Numbered from the stretch's first letter, positions 15,806 through 24,525 are shown. The stretch is DNA of 64,000 nt from Roseivirga sp. 4D4 (GCF_001747095.1 NZ_MDGP01000001.1:2897001-2961000), one strand, 5' to 3'. Notes: generated from the letters alone by a model not told the origin. A program made the numbers and translations.

Positions 15806-17343
15806 TGTCAAAATCCAACATACTCAAATTAGCGCTCTTTGCCACCGGGCTGTCTGGTATAGTGGCGGAGTATGTGCTTTCTACACTTGCTACCTACTTT
15901 CTGGGGGATTCTGTGTTTCAATGGACCATGATCGTGTCGATCATGCTCTTCTCCATGGGTCTGGGTAGTAGAATCAGTCGCTATATCTCAGGAGACTTAC
16001 TCAAGCGATTTATCTACATAGAGTTTATCCTATCACTTCTTACAGCCTTCGTCTCCGTAATCACCTATTTGAGCTCTGCCTATTATGGAGACAATACCAT
16101 TATTATTTATGGCCTTAGCATTCTGGTCGGTTTGCTGATTGGTATGGAAATACCCATTGTCATGAGACTCAATGACGAACACGAGGAGCTCAAGGTGAAT
16201 GTCTCATCAGTGATGGAAAAGGACTATTACGGCAGTCTGTTAGGAGGTGTCTTTTTTGCATTCATTGGACTCCCCTATTTGGGTCTAACGTACACGCCTT
16301 TCATTCTAGGGAGTATCAACTTCCTAGTCGCCTGCCTGTTGATTTACATCCTATGGAAGTCGATAGAAAAACCACTCCAAAGACAACTCTTTGTGCTGAT
16401 CGGGGGCGTTGCCCTTATTATCGGAGCAGGGGCTTTTACAGCCAAGGGCATCATTGATTTTGGTGAAGAGCTCCGTTATAAGGACAGAGTCATCTTTTCG
16501 GAGCAGACTAAATACCAGCGCATCGTGATTACCCAGTCCAAAGAAGCTTATTGGTTATTTATCAATGGTAACCAGCAACTGAGTTCTATAGATGAAGTGA
16601 TGTATCATGAACCATTGGTTCATCCTGTTATGGGACTTTTGAAGAACCCAAAACATATACTCGTTATGGGTGGCGGTGATGGCGGAGCCGTTCGCGAAAT
16701 CCTAAAATACCCTTCGGTTGAAAAGATAACACTTGTGGATCTCGATCCAAGAATGACCGAGCTCGGCCAAACCCAGGATTGGTTAGTCAGCATGAACCAG
16801 AATGCCCTCAATGATCCTAAAGTAGAAATCATCAATGCCGATGGTTTCACCTGGTTGGAGAGCAATCAAGATTACTTCGATGCAGTTATCATTGATTTAC
16901 CTGACCCTAAAACTGTGGAATTAGGCCGACTCTATTCTTATGAATTCTACCAGCTTTGCTACAATCACTTGAGACCCTATGGCGTCATCACAACACAAGC
17001 CGGATCTCCCTACTATGCCGCGAGAGCTTTCAACTGCATAGACCAAACCATGACAGAAGCTGGCTTCACTACGGCACCTTTACACAATCAAGTGGTCACA
17101 TTGGGCGAATGGGGATGGGTTGTGGGAGTCAAAGAAGGTGGTAAAGAGGAATTAAAGTCCGCACTTCAATCCCTAAGATTCGAGGGAATACAAACCGAGT
17201 GGATGAATCAGGAATCCATGACTTTGATTACCTCATTTGGTAAAAGAGTTTTCCCAGATGATGATAAACCAGTGGAGACCAATCGCATCCATAACCCGGT
17301 ACTCTACAAGTACTATTTAAAAGGGAAGTGGGATTTGTATTGA
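15805..17343 (+). CDS. Membrane-anchored spermidine-synthase-like aminopropyltransferase
   Basis: 512 residues. Residues 1-215 hold about six or seven membrane helices, and 225-440 form a spermidine-synthase-like Rossmann domain. Visible are the substrate region ING-NQQ followed by IDEVMYHEP (254-270), the AdoMet/dcAdoMet loop GGGDGG (289-294, Asp292), the acidic VDLDP strand and the catalytic-type DLPDP (364-368, Asp364 and Asp367). By family it would transfer an aminopropyl group from decarboxylated AdoMet to a diamine, but the membrane fusion suggests a dedicated role. The C-terminal region (NQESM...SFGK, LYKYYLKG) is shared with the protein at 20020-21468. Confidence 0.85.
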   Translation: MSKSNILKLALFATGLSGIVAEYVLSTLATYFLGDSVFQWTMIVSIMLFSMGLGSRISRYISGDLLKRFIYIEFILSLLTAFVSVITYLSSAYYGDNTIIIYGLSILVGLLIGMEIPIVMRLNDEHEELKVNVSSVMEKDYYGSLLGGVFFAFIGLPYLGLTYTPFILGSINFLVACLLIYILWKSIEKPLQRQLFVLIGGVALIIGAGAFTAKGIIDFGEELRYKDRVIFSEQTKYQRIVITQSKEAYWLFINGNQQLSSIDEVMYHEPLVHPVMGLLKNPKHILVMGGGDGGAVREILKYPSVEKITLVDLDPRMTELGQTQDWLVSMNQNALNDPKVEIINADGFTWLESNQDYFDAVIIDLPDPKTVELGRLYSYEFYQLCYNHLRPYGVITTQAGSPYYAARAFNCIDQTMTEAGFTTAPLHNQVVTLGEWGWVVGVKEGGKEELKSALQSLRFEGIQTEWMNQESMTLITSFGKRVFPDDDKPVETNRIHNPVLYKYYLKGKWDLY

Positions 17344-18378
17344 TTAAATATCAATACCGCCAAAGTCACCCATATCTCCCAAATCAAACCAATCGCCAGA
17401 GTCACTTACATCGGCTACTGATTCAAAGCCGTCCACATCTCCGAAGCCATCCATTTTTGAATCGAAATCCAGGTCATCATTAAATAGATCGGCATCGCCC
17501 GCATCCAATCCAGCACTATCAATGGAGCCCAAAATATCAGCCTCCTCTCCCACGAGCGTAACATCGCTCACGTGCATGTGGTGATCATGTAATAGTGTAG
17601 ACCAAAGGAAGCTGTAGAGCAAAATGTCTCCAAATCCATGGTAGCCATCAAAAACCGGATCGTAATCTCGCGTAGGATTCTTTCTGCGTCCCTTGCTGAT
17701 CGGCTTACGATCTTTAGATTTTGGCATCACCACACGCTTATCTACTTCAATCTTTACATCATCCACCTTCATATGTTTTCTCACACGCATGCCCAGGTCA
17801 TTTACGAAAGTCTCAAAGGCCATGTGTTTTTCATTCGTGAAAGTATCCAACACCTCCTGAGAAGCAAATCGCGTTTGCATTTTCGCTCGCACACTTTCCT
17901 GATTCTCACCATCACCAGCCCTGAATTCCTTCATTAGACCATTGAGCTTAACCTCTATTGGGTAAGCACCCACTGCATGCGATCGGTTGATATTAATCTC
18001 AATCAGGTAAATGAAATTTGTGTCTTCATGCTCCAACACCATATGGATAGTCTCAAAGTAATGAGACATGGCATCGTTGATTGTAAGTTCATAATTGTCG
18101 ATCGCCTCCTTTAAGTCATCCTCTTTGCCCTCTCTATCATAGTAAATATCTATGTCATCATGAGACAGTCTTATGATGTTATTGATGTCAAGCTCCCAAA
18201 AAAGACGATTCAATTGCTGAAGAACAGATACGGCTGTAAAAGTCTCTCGTTCGATCTTTTTTGAAGTAGCTCCAGAGGTAATGAAGTGCAAGAACTTCTT
18301 AAACATTTCATCAGGCTCCACACGCTCAATCTTAGTGAGTTGAGAAGGGTCAATGGATAGTCTGGCGCTGAAATACAT
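17344..18378 (-). CDS. Uncharacterised protein with Asp/Gly-rich C-terminal tail
   Basis: 344 residues, no signal peptide or membrane helix. Residues 1-230 look globular and charged (IIRLSHDDIDIYYDREG, YLIEININRSHAVGAYPIEV, ETFVNDLGMRVRKHM). A basic linker (KSKDRKPISKGRRKNP) and the aromatic/His segment FGDILLYSFLW followed by HDHHMHVSD come next, then about 70 residues dominated by Asp, Gly, Phe and Ser. The acidic tail could bind metal ions or polyamines; that is inference. I do not recognise a family. It is the last gene of the minus-strand set, and its stop codon directly abuts the stop of the convergent aminopropyltransferase gene. Confidence 0.65.
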   Translation of the reverse strand: MYFSARLSIDPSQLTKIERVEPDEMFKKFLHFITSGATSKKIERETFTAVSVLQQLNRLFWELDINNIIRLSHDDIDIYYDREGKEDDLKEAIDNYELTINDAMSHYFETIHMVLEHEDTNFIYLIEININRSHAVGAYPIEVKLNGLMKEFRAGDGENQESVRAKMQTRFASQEVLDTFTNEKHMAFETFVNDLGMRVRKHMKVDDVKIEVDKRVVMPKSKDRKPISKGRRKNPTRDYDPVFDGYHGFGDILLYSFLWSTLLHDHHMHVSDVTLVGEEADILGSIDSAGLDAGDADLFNDDLDFDSKMDGFGDVDGFESVADVSDSGDWFDLGDMGDFGGIDI

Positions 18379-18415
18379 GCAATATTGGTTGAATGAATAG
18401 AAGTATTAAGATACA

Positions 18416-18445
18416 ACGAAAGGCGGGCTTATACCTGCTTTTCGT
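18416..18445. terminator. Hairpin between the FAD protein gene and the downstream unknown gene
   Basis: Arms ACGAAAGGCGGG and CCTGCTTTTCGT pair with two G-U type mismatches around a 6-base loop. On the minus strand it follows the FAD-protein stop by 25 bases, but the T-tract is poor. It may be a weak or partial terminator reducing expression of the gene at 17344. Confidence 0.35.
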
Positions 18446-18470
18446 CAAGAGATATCCCCGTTCATGCCGA

Positions 18471-19982
18471 TCATTTGCCTAACAATTTAGCGGCCTGTAT
18501 TCCAGAATCCATTGCCTCGAAAAATAAGGGTAAGCGCGCATTATCAACTCCGGCAAAAGTCATGTTTTGATAAAGGCGATTTTGATTCTTATCAGCGAAC
18601 AAATACCCTGATTTTGGGATTGGCATGGCGTGACCCATTACCTTAACATGAGCCTCCTTAATCAGACCGGATATATCCCGATCGAAGTATTGACTCAGGT
18701 ACCCAACGGTCTTCTCTACAATTATTTCTTTGTTGGCTTCGACATGCTTAAGATCGTTTCTCGATTCAGGCGGAAGGCAATAGTAAGCCGTTAGCACACG
18801 ATACTGACCACCTCCGGTTTCCTGCATATCCGAATCTACAAAACCCATAAAAGTTTCGTCATCCATCAACATTTCGTTCTGCCAATAGCCTTTCTGATCT
18901 AATTTGTCATCAAGTACAAAATTGAGCACAAGCCATGGTGCATATGTAGTTTCCTCAAAACTCGGGTACTGCTCTGGCATGATATATTTTAAGGCATGTT
19001 TCTGTCCAGCATAAACCATCTTGGAGCTTCTAATCAGTTTGACTGTTTTTGTTTTAATATCAATTACCTCTGAAAGAAAGCCATCCCTCTCAGATTTTAT
19101 GGATTTGACTAAATGCTGTCTCAGTAGCCATTCTGGATTGAGTTTATCCGCCATTCGCTTGATAAAGTATCCATTGCCATCAGGTGGCGAGAACAAGTCC
19201 ACCACTTGAGTTTCATAAGGTCGACAAGTGAAATAGTGAATACCCGCCAAAGCCGAAACTTGATCAGTCGTGCCTCCCCAATCGTCCAACATATGATAGT
19301 CAAGCCCTCTTTTAAAAGCCGGTGTCAGGGTCAAATTTTGACTTAGAAAATCATAAAAACTGAGGTCATTATGGGCCCTGAGTTCAGGATCAATTAAAGG
19401 GGTTGGCATAGGCATTCTGCCGTAATAGGGTTTCAATAGTGCCTGGAATTGCTCTTTTAATTCACCATCAAGAAGAACATCTTGACGCATTTTACCATCC
19501 TGAAAACATTGGTTCTTGCGAGGATTGGGGATAATATATTGTCTGTCTTTGAAAGTCCAACTGTCTTTCCATGGTTGAAACTCTATAAGATCAAGGTCTT
19601 CTAATAGCTTCAGTCCGTCCTCACCATAATTTGATGGATAGGCCAAGTCGTAATGCGCACCTTGGGCAAAAGTGACATCGGGATTCCTGACCGAAGAAGA
19701 GGTACCTCCCAAGTCATCCGATAATTCGCACAATAGATAATCGCGATCCTTCAAGTAGTTAGCAGCACTTAAGCCGGCCACTCCTCCTCCCACAATCAGG
19801 ATTTCCGTACTGATGGGTTCGTTTTTTGGAAAGGTAGTACTCTCAAATATCAGGTGACCTGTATGAATATCAGTATAAACCGTAATCGGAAAGTCATTGG
19901 ATGAAGAAGCCCAATCACATGATTTTAAAATCAATGGCAGGGTAGCAAAGGACGATATCTTTAGAAACTTTCTTCTTTTCAT
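18471..19982 (-). CDS. Exported FAD-dependent amine-oxidase-like protein
   Basis: 503 residues. The N-terminus MKRRKFLKIS has a twin-arginine pattern (R-R-x-F-L-K), followed by a hydrophobic stretch and a lipobox-like LKSC (Cys22), so it may be a Tat-exported lipoprotein. The dinucleotide fold is clear: ILIVGGGVAGLSAANYL (Gly65-Gly70), then the acidic CELSDDLGGTS. The C-terminal FAGVDNARLP and FEAMDSGIQAAKLL match the FAD-closing segment of flavin amine oxidases and protoporphyrinogen-oxidase relatives. Between two polyamine-type genes, polyamine oxidation is a reasonable hypothesis but is not shown by the sequence. Confidence 0.78.
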   Translation of the reverse strand: MKRRKFLKISSFATLPLILKSCDWASSSNDFPITVYTDIHTGHLIFESTTFPKNEPISTEILIVGGGVAGLSAANYLKDRDYLLCELSDDLGGTSSSVRNPDVTFAQGAHYDLAYPSNYGEDGLKLLEDLDLIEFQPWKDSWTFKDRQYIIPNPRKNQCFQDGKMRQDVLLDGELKEQFQALLKPYYGRMPMPTPLIDPELRAHNDLSFYDFLSQNLTLTPAFKRGLDYHMLDDWGGTTDQVSALAGIHYFTCRPYETQVVDLFSPPDGNGYFIKRMADKLNPEWLLRQHLVKSIKSERDGFLSEVIDIKTKTVKLIRSSKMVYAGQKHALKYIMPEQYPSFEETTYAPWLVLNFVLDDKLDQKGYWQNEMLMDDETFMGFVDSDMQETGGGQYRVLTAYYCLPPESRNDLKHVEANKEIIVEKTVGYLSQYFDRDISGLIKEAHVKVMGHAMPIPKSGYLFADKNQNRLYQNMTFAGVDNARLPLFFEAMDSGIQAAKLLGK

Positions 19983-20019
19983 TCTTTATACCACAGAGGC
20001 TCTCAGATATATAATTTAG

Positions 20020-21468
20020 TCATTTCAAAGCGTAGTTTCCGTTGAGGTAGTACTTGTACAAGGTGGGTTCTATTATGGTATTCACCTGCAAATCGCTCGT
20101 CACACGCGTGGGTTTGCCGAAGCTGAGCATCATTTGCATAGCCTCTTGATTCAACCACTGCGTTTGATATTCATTGAACTCTGCGGCAAACAAATTTGAT
20201 TTTAGGAATTGGCTTGTTTTGTTCTTTCTGGCCATTGTCCATGACCACTCTCCCAAAGTAAGAATTTGATTATGAAAAGTGACCGGATCGAAACCAGATG
20301 CCTCGATGGTTTTTTGAACTACCTCAAAAGCCTCCGTGGCAAAATAAGGACTACCAGACTGAGTGATAAACAGTCCGTCATCATTCAATGCCCCACCCAA
20401 CAACTGATAGAACTCTTTCGTGAAATACTGATTCCTTTCAAGATCTACCGGATCAGCAACATCAATAAAGATGATATCATATACATCTATATTTCGACTT
20501 ATAAATGTAAATACTTCGCTATCAATACGTTGTATTTCGTCACCTGATAGACTGTTGCCGTTGTATCGAGTAAGTAGTGTTTCATTTTGAGCCATATTAA
20601 ATAATTCCTCGTCTACCGGAATTATCTGGACATCTTCAATACCCGCTCGTCTTAACTCATTCACCAGCATTCCATTTTCTCCTCCAATTACTAAAACTTT
20701 CTCCTTGTTGCTGGCTATTCTTAGCGCAGGATAAACAAATGGTTCATAAAACAACCAAGAGTCAATAGAGCTGAACTGGTTTATGCCGTCAGTATAAAAC
20801 CAATGATTTCCACGCCATTCGGTCACATCAATTCTTTGCATGTCTGTTTCCCGCGAGAACACTAGTTTGTCATGATATTTCGATTGCTGTTCTAAAAACT
20901 GCTGTGATTGAAATGACTGACCTAGAATAATAAGGCCCAATGCGACTAGCGTGATGGTTGAGGCCTTGACCTTAGCTTTCTCCCAATATTGAGCTGTCAA
21001 TCCCAAAGCAAAAAAGAGCACAAATAACCCTACAAAGCCGCCTTCCCTTGAGAAAAAACTGATCACAAATCCTGCTATCACGATCGGTATAGCAAGAAGC
21101 CCTGTCCATTTCTTTTCTTTCGAAAATGACTCAAAGCGAAGAATAGACGCCATTGCGGCAGATAAAATGATCAGCAAAGTATAAGTGACAAACTGTGGGG
21201 AATTGAGCTCTGAATAAAGCCCAAATTCAAGCTTCAACCATGCCAATGGGAGCAACAGCAGGACAAAGGCGAGGTTTTTGACCCACCTACTTCCAGTCAA
21301 GTTCTTCCATATGACATAGAATGAAGCGATGAAGATCACTGCGTGGACTACAAAATCAATCTGTGGCTTTTCATAGAAGTAATCGGCCAGAATAACCGGG
21401 TAAGCCAAGCAAGAGCCTACGAGCAAGCAACCAGTAATAAATACTTGTCCTTTGAAGGCATTGCTCAT
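20020..21468 (-). CDS. Spermidine-synthase-like membrane protein, probably degenerate active site
   Basis: 482 residues: about seven membrane helices in 1-185, then a Rossmann domain. Compared with the protein at 15805-17343, GGGDGG is replaced by GGENGM (262-267), YHEP by FYEP, and the second acidic strand VDLDP by PVDEE. DVADP (336-340) keeps the catalytic-type aspartates. Shared features include SGSPYFATEAF, LGEWSWT, NQEAM...SFGK and the end LYKYYLNG. It is therefore a paralogue with altered cofactor binding, possibly a regulatory or heterodimer subunit. Its start overlaps the channel stop by 4 bases, and the FAD gene follows 37 bases downstream. Confidence 0.78.
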   Translation of the reverse strand: MSNAFKGQVFITGCLLVGSCLAYPVILADYFYEKPQIDFVVHAVIFIASFYVIWKNLTGSRWVKNLAFVLLLLPLAWLKLEFGLYSELNSPQFVTYTLLIILSAAMASILRFESFSKEKKWTGLLAIPIVIAGFVISFFSREGGFVGLFVLFFALGLTAQYWEKAKVKASTITLVALGLIILGQSFQSQQFLEQQSKYHDKLVFSRETDMQRIDVTEWRGNHWFYTDGINQFSSIDSWLFYEPFVYPALRIASNKEKVLVIGGENGMLVNELRRAGIEDVQIIPVDEELFNMAQNETLLTRYNGNSLSGDEIQRIDSEVFTFISRNIDVYDIIFIDVADPVDLERNQYFTKEFYQLLGGALNDDGLFITQSGSPYFATEAFEVVQKTIEASGFDPVTFHNQILTLGEWSWTMARKNKTSQFLKSNLFAAEFNEYQTQWLNQEAMQMMLSFGKPTRVTSDLQVNTIIEPTLYKYYLNGNYALK

Positions 21469-22247
21469 TCCTCTTCCTTCTTCTTTTTCTTCTTGCTACT
21501 GAGTTCTGACTCGAAACCACCTGCGATAATACCCGCGGGTAAGGCAAAGAGGCCCACACCTAAAATGGCAATCACTGCACCAAGTACCTTACCTAATGCG
21601 GTTACCGGATATACATCACCATAACCTACGGTAGTCAAAGTTGCCACGCCCCACCACATGGTTTCAGGAATGCTTTGAAAGCCAGGTTTGTCTGGCTCAT
21701 ATTCGATGTAGTACATCAATGTGGAAGCGAATATGAGCAGGATGATAAGGAGTGTCAGTGTGACTACCAGCTCCTCTCTTCTCTTTTTGATTACCGTTGT
21801 AATTAGTCCAAAAGCCAGGGAATATCGACCCATCTTAAATATTCTGAAGAGCCTAAAAAGCCTTAGTACTCTCACTATTCTACCATCGGCATGGTTGATA
21901 AGGAACGGTAGGTAGAATGGAATAATTGCCAAAAGGTCTATTATGGCCTCAACGGAAACCATATATTTAAGTCTACCCCAAACCGGATGTTTATATTTTT
22001 CGAGTGCGGTGCAAGCCCAGACACGAATAATGTATTCAATACTAAATACGATCACAGAGAAGATTTCGAAGTACTCAAAGACCAATTCATACTTGGTGTG
22101 TATTGAATCTACCGTCTCGACAATGACGGCTGCCACATTGAGCAGGATCAAAGCCATGATAAACTGATCAAACCGCTTGCTAACGATATCTTTATCGTCC
22201 GCCTTATCTAGGGTTCTAAGTACCTTTTGTTTAGCCGAATTACTCAT
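21465..22247 (-). CDS. Voltage-gated-type potassium channel (6TM)
   Basis: 260 residues with the S1-S6 layout. S4 has regularly spaced arginines at 123, 126, 129, 132 and 135, giving an apparent voltage sensor. The pore contains the selectivity filter TVGYGD (206-211), and a hydrophobic S6 follows (AVIAILGVGLFALPAGIIAGG). The short C-terminal tail is a Lys/Glu run with no RCK or cyclic-nucleotide domain. It conducts K+ across the inner membrane by family. It is the first gene of the minus-strand set and is translationally coupled to the degenerate aminopropyltransferase, which is unusual company for a channel. Confidence 0.92.
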   Translation of the reverse strand: MSNSAKQKVLRTLDKADDKDIVSKRFDQFIMALILLNVAAVIVETVDSIHTKYELVFEYFEIFSVIVFSIEYIIRVWACTALEKYKHPVWGRLKYMVSVEAIIDLLAIIPFYLPFLINHADGRIVRVLRLFRLFRIFKMGRYSLAFGLITTVIKKRREELVVTLTLLIILLIFASTLMYYIEYEPDKPGFQSIPETMWWGVATLTTVGYGDVYPVTALGKVLGAVIAILGVGLFALPAGIIAGGFESELSSKKKKKKEEE

Positions 22248-22291
22248 TTCAGAAAGATAAAGATTTAAGAGGCTTTGGTCACTCTCAAAAA

Positions 22292-22306
22292 TTCAATGAT
22301 ATTGAA
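22292..22306. promoter_or_regulatory. Inverted repeat in channel/symporter divergent region
   Basis: TTCAAT-GAT-ATTGAA lies in the 82-base gap between the divergent channel and symporter genes. It has the size of a small dimeric regulator site. No -7 consensus was found on either strand of this gap, so its role is uncertain. Confidence 0.3.
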
Positions 22307-22329
22307 ATTTAAGTAATCCCTGATATTTC

Positions 22330-23763
22330 ATGAGTCCAGGTTTGGTGATCGGCTTAATAGCCGGATATTTTGCGCTATTGGTGGTTGTCGCGAGAATCAC
22401 TTCCAAAGGAGCCACAACAAGCACCTTCTTCACCGCCAATAAACAGTCCCCCTGGTTTTTAGTCGCCTTCGGAATGATAGGTGCTTCACTTTCTGGAGTC
22501 ACCTTTATTTCTGTTCCTGGAGAAGTGGGCAATAGCTTCTTCTCCTACTTTCAGGTGGTTCTGGGATATCTGCTCGGCTACTTAGTCATTGCAAAAGTGC
22601 TATTACCGCTGTATTACCGGTTGAATCTAGTCTCCATTTATGGCTACCTGGAACAACGGTTTGGCTTTTGGTCTTATAAAACTGGCTCGGCCTTCTTCTT
22701 ACTATCTCGGGCTGTTCAAGCGGCCTTCAGGCTTTTTTTGGTGGCTATCGTATTACAAACTGCGCTGTTCGATAGTTTTGGCGTTCCTTTTTGGGTGTCG
22801 GTAGCGGTGACTATTCTACTTATATGGGTCTACACTTTTCAAGGGGGTATAAAAACGATCGTTTGGACGGACACTTTACAAACCTCCTTCTTACTTATCG
22901 CAGTGGTTACCACCATTTTCATTATTACCAAAGAACTTGGGTGGAGCTTCTCTGAGGCTATTGGTGAGATTCAGGCAAGTGAACTTTCAAAGACATTCTA
23001 CTTCGATTGGGGTAATGCTCGATTCTTTCCAAAGCAATTTATATCTGGTGCTCTTATTGCCATTGTGATGACAGGTTTAGACCAGGACATGATGCAAAAG
23101 AATCTCACCTGTAAGTCACTGAAAGATGCTCAAAAGAACATTTTCTGGTTTAGTGTGATTCTCGTCATTGCCAATATTCTCATCCTGAGTATGGGCGCAC
23201 TTTTGTATTTCTATGCTGAGCAAAATGGCATTACCGTTCCTGACAGAACAGATGGTCTCTACCCACTACTAGCACTGAATCACCTGGGGACTTTCGCAGG
23301 AATTGTCTTCTTACTCGGTATCATAGCAGCGGCTTATTCAAGTGCAGATTCGGCCCTCACAGCACTTACGACATCTTTTTGTGTGGACTTTTTGAATTTT
23401 GATCGGAAGGAAGAATCAGAGAAAAAGCGAACGCGACTTAAAGTACATATTACCTTTTCTGTAATCCTGTTTTTAATCATCTTGATCTTCAATGCGATCA
23501 ATGACGATAGTGTGATCAACTCTATTTTCAGAGCTGCCGGCTATACCTATGGCCCATTACTAGGCTTGTTCTCATTCGGACTGCTAACCAAAAGAGCGGT
23601 CAGAGATAAGTATGTACTGATTGTATGTATAGCTGCTCCGCTCCTTTCCTACCTGATCGACTTCAATACAGGTGGCTGGTTTGGATTCTTTGTGCTTGCC
23701 TTAAACGGGGCCTTAACTTTCCTAGGGTTACTGATGATATCAAGAAAAGGACCTATTAGCTAG
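22330..23763 (+). CDS. Sodium:solute symporter (SSS family)
   Basis: 477 residues with about 13 membrane segments. It starts MSPGLVIGLIAGYFALL and contains family segments such as SLSGVTFISVPGEVG, YGYLEQRFG, a conserved aromatic-rich TFQGGIKTIVWTDTLQT and AAAYSSADSALTAL, where the Ser/Thr residues line the second Na+ site in this family. It would import a solute with Na+; the substrate cannot be read from sequence. The 3' end overlaps the convergent terC gene by 8 bases, so the two stop codons lie inside each other's genes. Confidence 0.9.
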   Translation: MSPGLVIGLIAGYFALLVVVARITSKGATTSTFFTANKQSPWFLVAFGMIGASLSGVTFISVPGEVGNSFFSYFQVVLGYLLGYLVIAKVLLPLYYRLNLVSIYGYLEQRFGFWSYKTGSAFFLLSRAVQAAFRLFLVAIVLQTALFDSFGVPFWVSVAVTILLIWVYTFQGGIKTIVWTDTLQTSFLLIAVVTTIFIITKELGWSFSEAIGEIQASELSKTFYFDWGNARFFPKQFISGALIAIVMTGLDQDMMQKNLTCKSLKDAQKNIFWFSVILVIANILILSMGALLYFYAEQNGITVPDRTDGLYPLLALNHLGTFAGIVFLLGIIAAAYSSADSALTALTTSFCVDFLNFDRKEESEKKRTRLKVHITFSVILFLIILIFNAINDDSVINSIFRAAGYTYGPLLGLFSFGLLTKRAVRDKYVLIVCIAAPLLSYLIDFNTGGWFGFFVLALNGALTFLGLLMISRKGPIS

Positions 23764-24493
23764 TAATCCTTTTCTTCAGTTTAAGTGCAGCCACCTTTCT
23801 TCTTCTTCGCATATTCAGTGACTCAACTGTCAACGAAAAGAATACAGCAAAGTAGATATAGCCTTTAGGAATATGTTGGCCTATACCTTCAAGCACTAAC
23901 ATAAAACCAATAAGGATAAGGAATGACATCGCCAACATCTGCAATGAAGGATGCTTGTTGATGAAGTTACTGATACGGCCAGCAAATGTCATCATCACTA
24001 TCATAGCGATCGTAACGGCTACAATCATAATCAAAACCTCTGTTGTAAGGCCTACAGCGGTTAGAATTGAATCAAAAGAAAAGACCATATCGAGTGCTAC
24101 AATCTGAAGTATCACCTTACCCATTGAGGTCGCTACTTTCTTAGTTTCCTCATGTTCTTCTACTTCGAGAGACTCATGTATCTCGGTAGTACTCTTACCA
24201 ATTAAAAATAATCCTCCAACAATTAGAATTAGGTCTTTGATACTGATCTCATATTCGAAAGCAGTAAAAAGGGGCTCTGTAAATCCAATAATCCAACTGA
24301 TGCCCAGCAAAAGGCCGATCCGCATGACCAGTGCCAAAAGCAAACCAAGATTCCGTGTCTTAGCTTGTTGATGCTCCGGCAATCGGTTTGAGATAATAGA
24401 AATAAAGATGATGTTATCTACCCCTAAGACGATTTCCAAAAAAGTAAGGGTAAGCAAGGCGATAATGCCTTCTGAGGTCAATAAGACTTCCAT
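23756..24493 (-). CDS. TerC-family integral membrane protein
   Basis: 245 residues with about seven membrane helices. The two TerC signature segments are visible: LEIVLGVDNIIFISIISNRLP near the N-terminus and QIVALDMVFSFDSILTAVGL in the middle, each containing the acidic Asp-Asn/Asp-Ser metal-related motif. Family members take part in metal (manganese) homeostasis or export and tellurite resistance. The C-terminus is basic (RRRRKVAALKLKKR). A TATATTTG -7 box lies 25-32 bases upstream of the ATG. No tellurite-resistance genes are nearby. Confidence 0.92.
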   Translation of the reverse strand: MEVLLTSEGIIALLTLTFLEIVLGVDNIIFISIISNRLPEHQQAKTRNLGLLLALVMRIGLLLGISWIIGFTEPLFTAFEYEISIKDLILIVGGLFLIGKSTTEIHESLEVEEHEETKKVATSMGKVILQIVALDMVFSFDSILTAVGLTTEVLIMIVAVTIAMIVMMTFAGRISNFINKHPSLQMLAMSFLILIGFMLVLEGIGQHIPKGYIYFAVFFSLTVESLNMRRRRKVAALKLKKRITS

Positions 24494-24517
24494 TTATATG
24501 AGAAAAATGTTGATGTA

Positions 24518-24525
24518 CAAATATA
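24518..24525 (-). promoter_or_regulatory. -7 promoter box upstream of the terC-like gene
   Basis: TATATTTG on the minus strand fits TAnnTTTG at a suitable distance from the ATG at 24493. It sits in the short gap after the stop of the alkyltransferase-like gene. No -33 TTG was found at good spacing. Confidence 0.4.
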
